Source: Streptomyces rugosispiralis (GTDB lineage: Bacteria > Actinomycetota > Actinomycetes > Streptomycetales > Streptomycetaceae). From it: a stretch of DNA of 64,000 nt. The notes under the pieces are model-generated. The model ran no database searches. It was not told the DNA's origin and saw only the letters and a list, made by a program, of their open reading frames with translations. Below, in pieces: positions 54,003 to 62,597 of this stretch (position 1 is its first letter; the number at the start of each line of letters is the position of its first letter). Made by a program: the position numbers and the translations under genes. The stretch spans positions 248,001-312,000 of the forward strand of contig NZ_JANIAA010000007.1 of assembly GCF_024505145.1 (NCBI RefSeq), read 5' to 3'.

Positions 54003-55019
54003 ATGCCTTCACCCCTGTCCGGCCCGGCGCGCCGCAGACTCGCCCTCGCCGCCGCCATCGGTCTGCTCGCCGCGGGCGCCACCACGGCGGCCACCGCCCA
54101 GGCGGCGCCGCGGGCGGAGCACACCGCCGCCGCGCCCAGCGGGCTCAACGGCCCCTACCTGTACCTGGGTTGGGGTTCCCCGCCCAAGGCCACGGACGTC
54201 ATGTCGGCCACCGGCATCCAGCAGTTCACGATGGCCTTCATGCTGTCCGACGGCGGCTGCAACCCCAAGTGGGACGGCTCCCGCGCGCTCACCGGCGGCA
54301 ACGACCAGTCGACGATCAACTCCATCCGCTCGGCGGGCGGCGATGTCACCGTCTCGTTCGGCGGCTGGAGCGGTAACAAGCTGGGCGAGAAGTGCTCCTC
54401 CGCGTCCGCGCTCGCCGGCGCGTACCAGAAGGTCATCGACGCCTACAAGCTCAAGTCGATCGACATCGACATCGAGTCGACCGAGTTCGAGAACGCGACG
54501 GTCCGCCAGCGCGTGATCGACGCGCTCAAGACGGTCAAGCAGAAGAACAGCGGCATCAAGGTGTACATCACCTTCGGCACCACCACGAGCGGCCCGGATT
54601 CCAACGGCAAGGACCTGGTCAAGCGCGGTGCCACGGCCGGGCTCGACGTGGACGGCTGGGCGGTCATGCCGTTCGACTTCGGCCAGGGCTCGATCGACAT
54701 GGCGGGGGCCACCAAGTCCGCGGTGGACGGTCTGAAGAACACCGTGGCGAGCGCGTACGGCCTCTCCTCCGACGCCGCCTACCGCAAGGTCGGCTTCTCC
54801 TCGATGAACGGCAAGACCGACGTCGCGGGCGAGACCATATCCCTGAACAACTTCAAGGACATGGTCTCCTACGCCAAGAGCCACCACCTGGCCCGCGTCA
54901 GCTTCTGGTCGCTCAACCGCGACCGCAAATGCGGCTCGGGCACGGACGGGGACGCGTGCAGCGGTATCGACCAGGGCACGTACGACTTCACCAAGGCGCT
55001 CGCGGGCTACAACGGCTGA
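54003..55019 (+). CDS. Secreted GH18 chitinase
   Basis: 338 aa from ATG 54003 (AGGAGG upstream). Signal peptide with RRRLALAAAIGLLAAGA and a likely AQA-A cleavage near residue 34. The GH18 catalytic barrel shows the DxDxE motif (Asp154, Asp156, Glu158 in SIDIDIE) and the substrate-contact segment WAVMPFDFG. No carbohydrate-binding or fibronectin module is attached, so it is a compact single-domain enzyme. It hydrolyses chitin or chitooligosaccharides outside the cell. The following solute-binding protein gene may import products, but the two have separate promoters. Confidence 0.9.
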   Translation: MPSPLSGPARRRLALAAAIGLLAAGATTAATAQAAPRAEHTAAAPSGLNGPYLYLGWGSPPKATDVMSATGIQQFTMAFMLSDGGCNPKWDGSRALTGGNDQSTINSIRSAGGDVTVSFGGWSGNKLGEKCSSASALAGAYQKVIDAYKLKSIDIDIESTEFENATVRQRVIDALKTVKQKNSGIKVYITFGTTTSGPDSNGKDLVKRGATAGLDVDGWAVMPFDFGQGSIDMAGATKSAVDGLKNTVASAYGLSSDAAYRKVGFSSMNGKTDVAGETISLNNFKDMVSYAKSHHLARVSFWSLNRDRKCGSGTDGDACSGIDQGTYDFTKALAGYNG

Positions 55020-55071
55020 CACCGAGCCGAGCCGAACCCGCCCGCCCCGCGAGGTGGCGGCGCTCGATCAA

Positions 55072-55123
55072 GTGACCATCCAGGTCACGGGGATTGACCT
55101 TCCGTTGAAGCCGACCTTACGGT
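55072..55123 (+). promoter_or_regulatory. Promoter and operator-like repeat of the sugar ABC operon
   Basis: GTGACC-N5-GGTCAC (55072-55088) is a perfect inverted repeat. It is followed by TTGACC (55094-55099), an 18-bp spacer and TACGGT (55118-55123), a good sigma-70-type promoter. The start codon is about 40 bp downstream. Confidence 0.55.
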
Positions 55124-55163
55124 CAGCCCGCAGCCCACAGAGGCCAGCAAGGAGGTCGTGCCC

Positions 55164-56540
55164 GTGCGCCCCACCGCCCCACTGATCCTCGCCGCCACCC
55201 TCGCCGCCACCGCCGGACTCACATCCTGCGGTGGCGGTTCGGGCAGCGACCCGGACACCGTCAAGGTCGCCTACAACCGCTCCACCGACAACAAGATCCG
55301 CTTCAAGGACAACCATCTCGCCGAGGTCAAGAAGCAGTTCGAGAAGGCCAACCCCGGCAAGAAGGTCAAGCTGATCCCGATCCAGGCGCAGGACAACGAC
55401 TACGCCACCAAGGTCCAGCAGATGATGCGGTCCCCGAAGACCGCCCCGGACCTGGTCTACGAGGACACCTTCCGGATCAACTCCGACATCAAGGCGGGCT
55501 ATCTGCGCCCCCTCGACGGCTATCTGGCGAAGTGGAAGACCTGGGACCAGTTCGTCGACACCGCGAAGGCCGCGGCCAAGGCCGAGGACGGCAAGACGTA
55601 CGGCGTCCCGGACGGCACCGACACCCGCGGCCTGTGGTTCAACAAGGAGATCTTCGCCAAGGCCGGGCTGCCCGCCGACTGGTCGCCCAAGAACTGGGAC
55701 GAGATCCTCGAGGCGGCGCGCACGATCAAGAAGAAGGTCCCCGGCGTCACCCCGCTCAACGTCTACACCGGCAAGGCCCCGGGCGAGACCTCCGTGATGC
55801 AGGGCTTCGAGATGCTGCTGTACGGCACGGGCGAGGGGGGCGGGAACCCGCTCTACGACCCCGGCGCCAAGAAGTGGGTCACCGGCGGCAAGGGGTTCAG
55901 CGACGCCCTCGGCTTCCTCAAGACCCTCTACTCCGAGAAGCTGGGCCCGGACATCTCCGACGCCCTCGACCCCAATGTCGGCACCACCGTCTTCAGCGAA
56001 TGGCTGCCCCAGGGCAAGCTCGCCATCGCGCTCGACGGCTCCTGGCTCGGCCAGAACTGGCTGAAGACCGGCGGCAAGCCGTGGCCCGAGTGGTCCAAGA
56101 CCCTCGGCCAGGCCCCGATGCCCACGCAGCACGGCCAGGCGCCCGGCAAGGTCAGCATGTCCGGCGGCTGGACGTGGGCGATCACCGCGAAGTCCAAGAA
56201 CCCCGATCTGGCCTGGAAGTTCATCCAGCAGCTCCAGACCAGGGACAACGCGGTCACCTGGGACGTCGTCGACGCGCAGATCGCGGTCCGCAAGGACGTC
56301 GCGCAGGACCCGAAGTACACCTCGTCCATGCCCGGGATCACCTTCTTCACGGGCCTGGTGAAGTACACCCACTACCGCCCCACCACCCCCGTCTATCCGC
56401 AGGTCTCCACGGCGATCGGCGAAGCGATGGAGGCGGCGACCACGGGTGACGCCTCACCGGAGAAGGCCGCGAAGTCCTACGACGACCAGCTGAAGTCCAT
56501 CGCCGACGGCGCCACGGTGGCGGCGGGCGGCCAGGGCTGA
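55164..56540 (+). CDS. Sugar ABC transporter substrate-binding lipoprotein
   Basis: 458 aa, solute-binding family 1. The lipobox LTSC is at about residue 20; the mature protein has the typical WxPKNWDEILEAARTIKKKVPGV hinge and LPQGKLAIALDGSW. GTG 55164 was chosen because AAGGAGG sits eight bases upstream; GTG 55158 is too close to that site. It binds an unidentified oligosaccharide and delivers it to the MalF-like permease 12 bp downstream. The neighbouring chitinase makes chitooligosaccharides one possibility. Confidence 0.9.
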   Translation: MRPTAPLILAATLAATAGLTSCGGGSGSDPDTVKVAYNRSTDNKIRFKDNHLAEVKKQFEKANPGKKVKLIPIQAQDNDYATKVQQMMRSPKTAPDLVYEDTFRINSDIKAGYLRPLDGYLAKWKTWDQFVDTAKAAAKAEDGKTYGVPDGTDTRGLWFNKEIFAKAGLPADWSPKNWDEILEAARTIKKKVPGVTPLNVYTGKAPGETSVMQGFEMLLYGTGEGGGNPLYDPGAKKWVTGGKGFSDALGFLKTLYSEKLGPDISDALDPNVGTTVFSEWLPQGKLAIALDGSWLGQNWLKTGGKPWPEWSKTLGQAPMPTQHGQAPGKVSMSGGWTWAITAKSKNPDLAWKFIQQLQTRDNAVTWDVVDAQIAVRKDVAQDPKYTSSMPGITFFTGLVKYTHYRPTTPVYPQVSTAIGEAMEAATTGDASPEKAAKSYDDQLKSIADGATVAAGGQG

Positions 56541-56552
56541 GGGCCGGCCCCG

Positions 56553-57470
56553 ATGGCAACCGCGACCAAGGTGGCGGCGGCCCCGACGGAGACCCCGGCC
56601 CGGCCGGGCCCCCGTCGCGGCCGCCCCCTGCGCTGGCTTCCGCTCGCCCCCGCCACCGTCATGCTGCTGCTCTTCCTCGGTGGCCCGATCGCCTACTGCG
56701 TCTATATCGCCTTCACGAACATGCAGCTCACGGGCGCGTCCTCGACGGACTTCGTGGGCCTGGACAACTTCCGGCGCGCCTTCGGGGACGACGACTTCCG
56801 CAACGCGGTCGTCCTCACCCTCGTCTTCACCCTGCTCTCCTCCCTCGTCGGCCAGAACACCCTGGGCCTGGCCCTGGCCGCCCTGATGCAGCGCGCCTCC
56901 CGGCCGGTGCGCACGCTGACCGGCTCGATCGTCATCGCGGCCTGGGTCGTCCCCGAGATCGTGGCGGGCTTCCTGCTGTACGCGTTCTTCCGCCGCGAGG
57001 GCACGCTCAACGCGCTGCTGGACTGGCTTGGCCTGCCGTCCCAGAACTGGCTCTACACCCTGCCCATCCTCGCCGTCTCCTTCGCCAACGTCTGGCGCGG
57101 CACGGCCTTCTCGATGCTCGTCTACTCCGCCGCGCTGTCCGAGATCCCCAAGGAGATCACCGAGGCGGCGGAGGTCGACGGCGCGGGCGGCCTCGGCCGC
57201 TTCTGGCACATCACCCTGCCGATGATCCGCCGCTCCATCGGCACGAATCTGATGCTGAACACGTTGCAGACGCTGTCGGTGTTCGGCCTCATCTGGGCCA
57301 TGACCCGGGGCGGCCCGGGAAACCGCAGCCAGACGCTGCCGGTCTTCATGTACGACCAGGCGTTCAACAAGTCCCTGATCGGCTACGGCACGGCGGTGGC
57401 CCTGCTGTTGCTGCTGGTGGGGGCGGCGTTCTCGGTGGTGTATCTGCGGCTGATGAAGGAAGAGGTCTGA
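56553..57470 (+). CDS. Sugar ABC transporter permease (MalF type)
   Basis: 305 aa, six membrane helices and the EAA loop EITEAAEVDGAGGLGRFWHITLP (about 200-222). It couples to a MsiK-like ATPase encoded elsewhere. Such operons normally continue with a second, MalG-type permease. Here the strand changes after only 39 bp and no MalG gene is in the window, so the importer is incomplete locally. The Pro/Ala/Arg-rich N-terminus precedes the first helix. The ribosome site is weak (GAGGG), consistent with coupling to the binding-protein gene. Confidence 0.9.
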   Translation: MATATKVAAAPTETPARPGPRRGRPLRWLPLAPATVMLLLFLGGPIAYCVYIAFTNMQLTGASSTDFVGLDNFRRAFGDDDFRNAVVLTLVFTLLSSLVGQNTLGLALAALMQRASRPVRTLTGSIVIAAWVVPEIVAGFLLYAFFRREGTLNALLDWLGLPSQNWLYTLPILAVSFANVWRGTAFSMLVYSAALSEIPKEITEAAEVDGAGGLGRFWHITLPMIRRSIGTNLMLNTLQTLSVFGLIWAMTRGGPGNRSQTLPVFMYDQAFNKSLIGYGTAVALLLLLVGAAFSVVYLRLMKEEV

Positions 57471-57509
57471 AACGGGCCGTGGGCCGCCGTGTTCAAGTGC
57501 GAGCTGCCA

Positions 57510-58259
57510 TCACGTCACGGCGTCGGCGAGCATGAAGACGGCCACGGCGAGCAGGACCACCGCGAAAACGCGCTGCAGACGGGGCCCGGAGACCTTCGCG
57601 GCCATGCGCTTGCCGTCCCAGGCGCCCAGGATCGCGGTTCCGATGAACGGGCCGATCACCGCCCAGTCGAGCGAGGCGCCGGTGCCGGAGCGAGTGACCA
57701 GGGAAGCCAGTGAGTTGGCCGTGATGATCAGCAGACTGGTGCCGACCGCGGCCTCCATCTCGAAGGCCAGGACGGTGACCAGGGCGGGGACGGCGAGAAA
57801 GCCGCCGCCCACACCGAGTAGCCCGGTCAGCGCGCCCAGGCCGGCACCGGCCCCGGCCGCCCTGCCCGGCCGTACGTCGCCGCTTCCGGGCCGGGCGGTG
57901 GCGGCGGGCCGGAGCATGGTGCCGGCGGAGAGGATGGCTATGGCGGCGAAGGCGATGGTGAGGACGGCTTGGGGCAGGTGGGTGGCGGCGGCTCCAGCGG
58001 CGGCCGCAGGAAGAATCCCGGCGGCCGCGAACGCCGCTCCGGCCCGCCACCGCACCCGCCCGGCCCGTGCGTGCGCGTACAGGGCGGTCAGGGATGTGGC
58101 GCTGACGATGATCAGGCCGGCGGTGGTGGCCTGGGCGGGGGTGAAGCCGAGCAGGTAGATCAGCGCCGGCACCGCCAGGACGCTGCCACCGCCGCCGAGG
58201 GCGCCAAGCACCAGGCCGACGACGGCGCCCGCGATCAGGGCCAGGATCAGGGCGGTCAC
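57510..58259 (-). CDS. TauE/SafE family sulfite/sulfur-anion exporter
   Basis: 249 aa, TSUP family, with eight hydrophobic segments in two homologous halves (GALGGGGSVLAVPALIYLLGF and GLLGVGGGFLAVPALVTVL are the paired motifs). It exports sulfite or related organosulfur anions. GTG 58259 was chosen because it starts directly after the MBL-rhodanese stop (one-base gap) and gives the family-type N-terminus; a GTG at 58289 would overlap that gene. Last gene of the sulfur operon. Confidence 0.88.
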   Translation of the reverse strand: MTALILALIAGAVVGLVLGALGGGGSVLAVPALIYLLGFTPAQATTAGLIIVSATSLTALYAHARAGRVRWRAGAAFAAAGILPAAAAGAAATHLPQAVLTIAFAAIAILSAGTMLRPAATARPGSGDVRPGRAAGAGAGLGALTGLLGVGGGFLAVPALVTVLAFEMEAAVGTSLLIITANSLASLVTRSGTGASLDWAVIGPFIGTAILGAWDGKRMAAKVSGPRLQRVFAVVLLAVAVFMLADAVT

Positions 58260-58260
58260 G

Positions 58261-59637
58261 CTATTCGCCCGCTGGGGGCCGGGTGACACTCAGGCCCGCG
58301 TCGGCGGCGGCCTCGAAGCCGTTATCAACGGCGACGACCTTCCGTCCGATCGCGTCCAGGAGGGAAGCGGCGATCGCCGCGCGCATCCCGCCGGCGCAGT
58401 GCACCCACACCGTGCCGTCCGGCACCTCGCCGACCCGGCCGTGCAGCTCGTGGAGCGGAATGTGCACGGAGCCCTCGATGAAGCCGTTCGCCACTTCGGA
58501 ATCCCGGCGCACATCCAGTACCACCACGTCCTCACCGCGCTCGTGTGCGTCGGCGAGGTCGGCGAAGCGGGCGCGGGGGAAGGAGGCGAGCCGCTCCCCC
58601 GCACGGACCCAGGTGGCCGGATCTCCGGTGGCGGCGGCGGCCGGGCGGTCGATGCCGACCCGGGTCAGCTCCCGCTGCGCGTCGGCGATCCGCTCCGGGG
58701 TGTCGCCGAGCAGGGTGACCGGCCTGCCCCACGGGATCAGCCAGGCCAGATAGGTGGCCGGCCGGCCGGTGCCCTCGAAGTTGACCGATCCGGCCACATG
58801 GCCGTCGGCGAAGGCGACCCGGTTGCGCAGGTCCACCACCCACTCACCGGCCGCCAGCCGTTCGGCGATCTGTGCGGCGTCGGCGGGCTCGGGCGGAGTC
58901 AGGTCGACGGGCGCGGGACCGGCGGCGTTGACCGGGCCCATGTGCGTGTAATACGCGGGCACGTCGTCCAGCCCGGCCAGGACCCGCTTCACGAAGGTGT
59001 CCACATCCAGGGTGAAGGCGTCATTGTTGGCGCGTTCGTCGCCGATCGTGGTCGCGTCGCCCTCGGCCTGGGAGGAGGAGCAGAAGCTGCCGAAGCCGTG
59101 CGTGGGCAGCACGGGCACCTCGTCGTCGAGCGTTGCCGCCAGCCGGTGGACGGAGGCGTGCTGGGCGCGGGCCAGGTGCTCGGTCAGCCGCGGGTCCACC
59201 AGGTCCGGACGCCCCACGGAGCCGATCAGCAGCGAGCCGCCGGTGAAGACCGCCACCGCACGGCCGTCCTCCTCCAGCGCGTACGAGGTGTGGTGCGGGG
59301 TGTGGCCCGGGGTGGCTATCGCACGCAACATCAGGTGCTCGTCCACCTCGGCCATGTCGCCGTCCCCGACGGGGGTGCGGGAGAAGGAGACATTGGCGTC
59401 GGCCGGGACCAGGTAGCGGGCGCCGGTGAGGCGGGCCAGTTCCAGCCCGCCGGTGACGTAGTCGTTGTGCACATGCGTCTCCGCCACGTAGGCGATGCGC
59501 ACCCCTCGCCGGGCGGCGGTGGCGATCACCTGGTCGACGTCCCGCGGCGGATCGACCACGACCGCCGCTTTCGGACCGCCGGCCAGGTAACTGCGATTGC
59601 CCAGCCCCTCGAATTCCAGGGTGTCGACAAAAAACAT
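58261..59637 (-). CDS. MBL-fold/double-rhodanese fusion (persulfide dioxygenase-like)
   Basis: 458 aa. The N-terminal metallo-beta-lactamase domain (1-235) has THVHND at His55, His57 and Asp59, followed by Tyr60 where His is usual, and PGHTPHH (His112). The position of the usual third ligand reads FTGGS, with Gly133 in place of Asp. Two rhodanese domains follow: the first (about 250-325) lacks a catalytic Cys, the second has Cys414 in HCAGGMR. The layout matches CstB-type persulfide dioxygenase-sulfurtransferases that oxidise persulfide to thiosulfate or sulfite. ATG 59637 follows GAAAGG. It works with the adjacent exporter and rhodanese. Confidence 0.85.
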   Translation of the reverse strand: MFFVDTLEFEGLGNRSYLAGGPKAAVVVDPPRDVDQVIATAARRGVRIAYVAETHVHNDYVTGGLELARLTGARYLVPADANVSFSRTPVGDGDMAEVDEHLMLRAIATPGHTPHHTSYALEEDGRAVAVFTGGSLLIGSVGRPDLVDPRLTEHLARAQHASVHRLAATLDDEVPVLPTHGFGSFCSSSQAEGDATTIGDERANNDAFTLDVDTFVKRVLAGLDDVPAYYTHMGPVNAAGPAPVDLTPPEPADAAQIAERLAAGEWVVDLRNRVAFADGHVAGSVNFEGTGRPATYLAWLIPWGRPVTLLGDTPERIADAQRELTRVGIDRPAAAATGDPATWVRAGERLASFPRARFADLADAHERGEDVVVLDVRRDSEVANGFIEGSVHIPLHELHGRVGEVPDGTVWVHCAGGMRAAIAASLLDAIGRKVVAVDNGFEAAADAGLSVTRPPAGE

Positions 59638-59699
59638 GGTGCTGCGCCTTTCTGGGATGGTGCACCCGGGAATTTCCCGTCTCGGGAAACCGCCGTCAT

Positions 59700-60362
59700 T
59701 CAATTTCGGGCCGCGTCCTCGCGGTCGGGGAGGGTGACCGGCAGCCCTGCCGCTTTCCATGCCTCAAGACCGCCCGCCACGCTGTAGACGGAGGACCGGC
59801 CCGCGCGAATCGCCTGGGCGCCGCCCCGCACGCTGCGTGCGCCCGTACGGCATACGAAGGCCAGTGGACCGGCGGGCACATCCGACAGCGAGGCGGGCAG
59901 CGTGCCGAGCGCGGCGTGGACGGCACCGGCCGGGTGCCCCGCCGCCCATTCATCGTCCTCGCGGACATCGACCAGCGTGAGTTCCCCGTCCACGACGCGG
60001 CGACGCGCCTCGGCCGGAGACAGGTCAGCGGGCGTGTGACCGTCGCCGGAGCCCGGGTCCCGCTCCGTGCCGGGCAGGACCGTCCGGATCGCCTCGTAGT
60101 TCGAGGCGTGGACGACGGCTATCTGCTGCCCCATCATCGGGCAGACGTTCATCGCCTCTTCCCAGTGAGCGGTGGACTCCCATTCCGCCACGTTGACGAG
60201 AGAGAATTTGCTCCCCGGGACGATGGTGCGGAACATATACGTCCGAATGAAACCGGGCTGGGCCGCCATCACGTCCGCGGCGTCCTGCCAGGCGTCGAGA
60301 TAAGAGCTTTCCTTGTCCTCGTCGATCTCAATCGGAATGATCACGACATGGCGATTTTCCAT
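59700..60362 (-). CDS. Monooxygenase-like/rhodanese fusion protein
   Basis: 220 aa with GGAGG before ATG 60362. Residues 1-97 form an antibiotic-biosynthesis-monooxygenase-like dimeric alpha+beta barrel (VVIIPIEIDEDKESSYLDAW, GFIRTYMFRTIVPGSKFSLVNVAEW). Residues 110-212 are a rhodanese with catalytic Cys171 (FVCRTGARS). The fusion is uncommon. As first gene of the minus-strand sulfur operon it may hold a persulfide on Cys171 and pass it to the MBL-rhodanese. The barrel could serve for oligomerisation or bind a sulfur or haem ligand. No CsoR/CstR repressor is adjacent. Confidence 0.8.
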   Translation of the reverse strand: MENRHVVIIPIEIDEDKESSYLDAWQDAADVMAAQPGFIRTYMFRTIVPGSKFSLVNVAEWESTAHWEEAMNVCPMMGQQIAVVHASNYEAIRTVLPGTERDPGSGDGHTPADLSPAEARRRVVDGELTLVDVREDDEWAAGHPAGAVHAALGTLPASLSDVPAGPLAFVCRTGARSVRGGAQAIRAGRSSVYSVAGGLEAWKAAGLPVTLPDREDAARN

Positions 60363-60457
60363 CTGACGCCTCCGCTGTCCTGGTTCCGGCTCCGGGTGGT
60401 GAACCGGCACTTTCCGAACGCAGCCTGCGCGCACTTGTCCATGAGCGGAAAATGGCC

Positions 60458-60472
60458 TTGCCGAACCGGCAA
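60458..60472. promoter_or_regulatory. Inverted repeat in the rhodanese-iminopeptidase divergent region
   Basis: TTGCCG-AAC-CGGCAA is a perfect 6-bp inverted repeat about 95 bp upstream of the monooxygenase-rhodanese start and 120 bp upstream of the iminopeptidase start. It is a candidate operator for an unlinked regulator. Confidence 0.35.
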
Positions 60473-60594
60473 ACGGTCGGCGTGGTCGCACGACAAATCA
60501 GGGGACGCCGGCCCGGCTGTCGACTAGCCTCGCGAGGTTGTTCTTCGCGCTTTCAGTTCGCGCTCTCAGTTCGCGCCTTCAGGAGGAGACCGCC

Positions 60595-61578
60595 ATGGCC
60601 GCCGAGCCCTTCCCGCCCGTCGAGCCGTACGCGCACGGCCTCCTCGAGGTCGGCGACGGAAACCGGATCTACTGGGAGACCAGCGGGAATCCGCAGGGGA
60701 AGGCGGCCTTGTGGGTGCACGGCGGTCCGGGCAGCGGAGGGCGCCGCGGCGTTCGCGGGATGTTCGATCCCGAGGTCTTCCGGATCGTCCTGTTCGACCA
60801 GCGTGGCTGCGGTGAGAGCCTGCCGCACGCCTCCGACCCGTCCGTCAGCCTCGATCACAACACCACCGACCACCTCATCGCCGATATGGAGCGGCTGCGC
60901 GAGCACCTGGGCATCGACCGCTGGCTCCTCTACGGCGGCTCCTGGGGCTCGACGCTGATCCTCGCCTACGCCGAGCGTCACCCCGAGCGGGTCTCCGAGA
61001 TCGTCATCGCGGGCGTCACCATGACCAGGCCGGACGAGACCGACTGGCTCTACCGCGGTGTCGGACGCCTGTTGCCCGGCGCCTGGGAGACGTTCCGCGA
61101 CGCGGTGCCGGAGGCGGAGCGGGGCGGCGGTCTCGTCGCGGCGTACAACCGGCTGGTGAACAGTCCGGACGAGGCGGTCAGGGTCAAGGCGGCGCGGGAC
61201 TGGTGCGCCTGGGAGGACGCCGTCATCGCCCACGAGGCGCTTGGCAGTCCGGGCTACTACAGCGACAAGACGGACGACGCGCTGATGGCCTTCGTGCGGA
61301 TCTGCGCCCACTACTTCGCCCATGACGCGTGGCTCGAGGACGGTCAGCTCCTCCGTGACGCGCACCGGCTGGCCGGTATCCCGGCGGTGCTGATCCACGG
61401 GCGGCTCGACCTGGGCAGTCCGTTGCAGAGCGCGTGGGAGCTGTCCAAGGCCTGGCCGGACGCGGAACTGCGGGTGATCGACGACTCGGGGCACACGGGC
61501 AGTCCCACGATGCACGCCGCGGTCCTGGAAGCGATTGCCCGCTTCGGCCGGGTCACACCGGGTCGTGAACCTGAGTGA
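60595..61578 (+). CDS. pip: Proline iminopeptidase (S33)
   Basis: 327 aa, alpha/beta hydrolase. VHGGPGSGG oxyanion loop, DQRGCGES and nucleophile Ser116 in GGSWGS are characteristic of proline iminopeptidases. The Asp (HGRLDLGSP) and His (DDSGHTGS) complete the triad. It releases N-terminal proline from peptides in the cytoplasm. AGGAGGAG precedes ATG 60595. The upstream leader contains three TTCGCGC-containing direct repeats. The 3' end overlaps the convergent LysR gene by 26 bp. Confidence 0.92.
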   Translation: MAAEPFPPVEPYAHGLLEVGDGNRIYWETSGNPQGKAALWVHGGPGSGGRRGVRGMFDPEVFRIVLFDQRGCGESLPHASDPSVSLDHNTTDHLIADMERLREHLGIDRWLLYGGSWGSTLILAYAERHPERVSEIVIAGVTMTRPDETDWLYRGVGRLLPGAWETFRDAVPEAERGGGLVAAYNRLVNSPDEAVRVKAARDWCAWEDAVIAHEALGSPGYYSDKTDDALMAFVRICAHYFAHDAWLEDGQLLRDAHRLAGIPAVLIHGRLDLGSPLQSAWELSKAWPDAELRVIDDSGHTGSPTMHAAVLEAIARFGRVTPGREPE

Positions 61579-62488
61579 GGGCACCCCGGAGTGGTGAGGG
61601 ATGTCGTTCGCCGAGCAGGTCCAGGAACGCCTCGGTGGCCGCGCCGGGGCGCCGGGTCGAGGCGGTGGCGACGGTGAGCTGCCAGCGCAGTTCGTGATCC
61701 GCGACCCGCACCGCGTCGAGGCCCGTCCGGTCACGGACCAGGAAATGGCCGAGAAAGCCGATTCCCAGCCCTGCCCGGATGAAGTCGACGGCGGTGCCGA
61801 TGTCCGCGACCTCGACGGACACCTCCCGCCGCAGCCCCGCGGCGGCGAACGCCTGGTCGACCACGGCGCGGTTGCCGAAGCCCGGCGGGGAGTCGATGAA
61901 CGGGAACTCGGCCAGTCGCGCGAGTGGCACCCGGCCCGCCCCGGCCAGCGGATGTGACTCGGCCACGTACACGGCCATGGGGACGGTGGCCAGCGGCCGG
62001 GTGGTGAGGTCGGCCGGCGGCGGTCCGGGCAGGGAGAGGAAGGCGACGTCGAGTCGACCGTCGCGCAACTGCTCCGCCAGACCCGCCGACCCCGCCATGG
62101 CCGCCCGGAGCCGCACCGTGACACCGGGATGCCGGGCGCGCAGCGCGGCCAGGAGTCCGGGCAGGTCGACGAGGTCGATCGAGGTCTGGGTGCCGACCGT
62201 GACCGTGCCGTGCAAGGCGCCCTGCGTCCGGTGCACGGCGTCCTTGGCGGCGCGTGCGGCGTCGAGGGTCTCCCGAGCCCGGGGCAGGAAGGCACGTCCG
62301 GCCGCCGTCAAGGTGACTTCCTGCGGGCTTCGGGTGAACAGGGCCGATCCCAGCTCCCGTTCCAGTGCCCTGACCGTCGCCGACACGCCTGACTGGACGA
62401 CGTGCAGCGTCTTCGCGGCGCGGGTGAAGCTGCCGGTGTCGGCGACCGCGAGGAAGTATTCGAGATGGCGCAGTTCCACGCCGTCCAT
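61553..62488 (-). CDS. LysR family transcriptional regulator
   Basis: 311 aa. N-terminal winged helix-turn-helix (LRHLEYFLAVADTGSFTRAAKTLHVVQSGVSATVRALERELG), then the periplasmic-binding-like effector domain (about 90-300). ATG 62488 opens the family-type MDGVELRHLEYF; an upstream TTG is unlikely. Divergent, across 109 bp, from the epoxide-hydrolase-like gene, the standard LysR target position. No clear T-N11-A site was found there. Confidence 0.92.
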   Translation of the reverse strand: MDGVELRHLEYFLAVADTGSFTRAAKTLHVVQSGVSATVRALERELGSALFTRSPQEVTLTAAGRAFLPRARETLDAARAAKDAVHRTQGALHGTVTVGTQTSIDLVDLPGLLAALRARHPGVTVRLRAAMAGSAGLAEQLRDGRLDVAFLSLPGPPPADLTTRPLATVPMAVYVAESHPLAGAGRVPLARLAEFPFIDSPPGFGNRAVVDQAFAAAGLRREVSVEVADIGTAVDFIRAGLGIGFLGHFLVRDRTGLDAVRVADHELRWQLTVATASTRRPGAATEAFLDLLGERHPSPLRGALTQVHDPV

Positions 62489-62597
62489 TATCACCAACCG
62501 TGCTGGCCCCCAGCAGCAGACATCGTTGGACGTGATGGGCGCACCCGCGTGAGGGTGAGAAGACCGGCCCGAACCAAGCCCTCCGTAGGAGACGTCG

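Noticed and set aside
62489..62597. Classical LysR box (T-N11-A inverted repeat) between the divergent genes
   Set aside because: I could not find a convincing dyad in this 109-bp region, so no operator is annotated.
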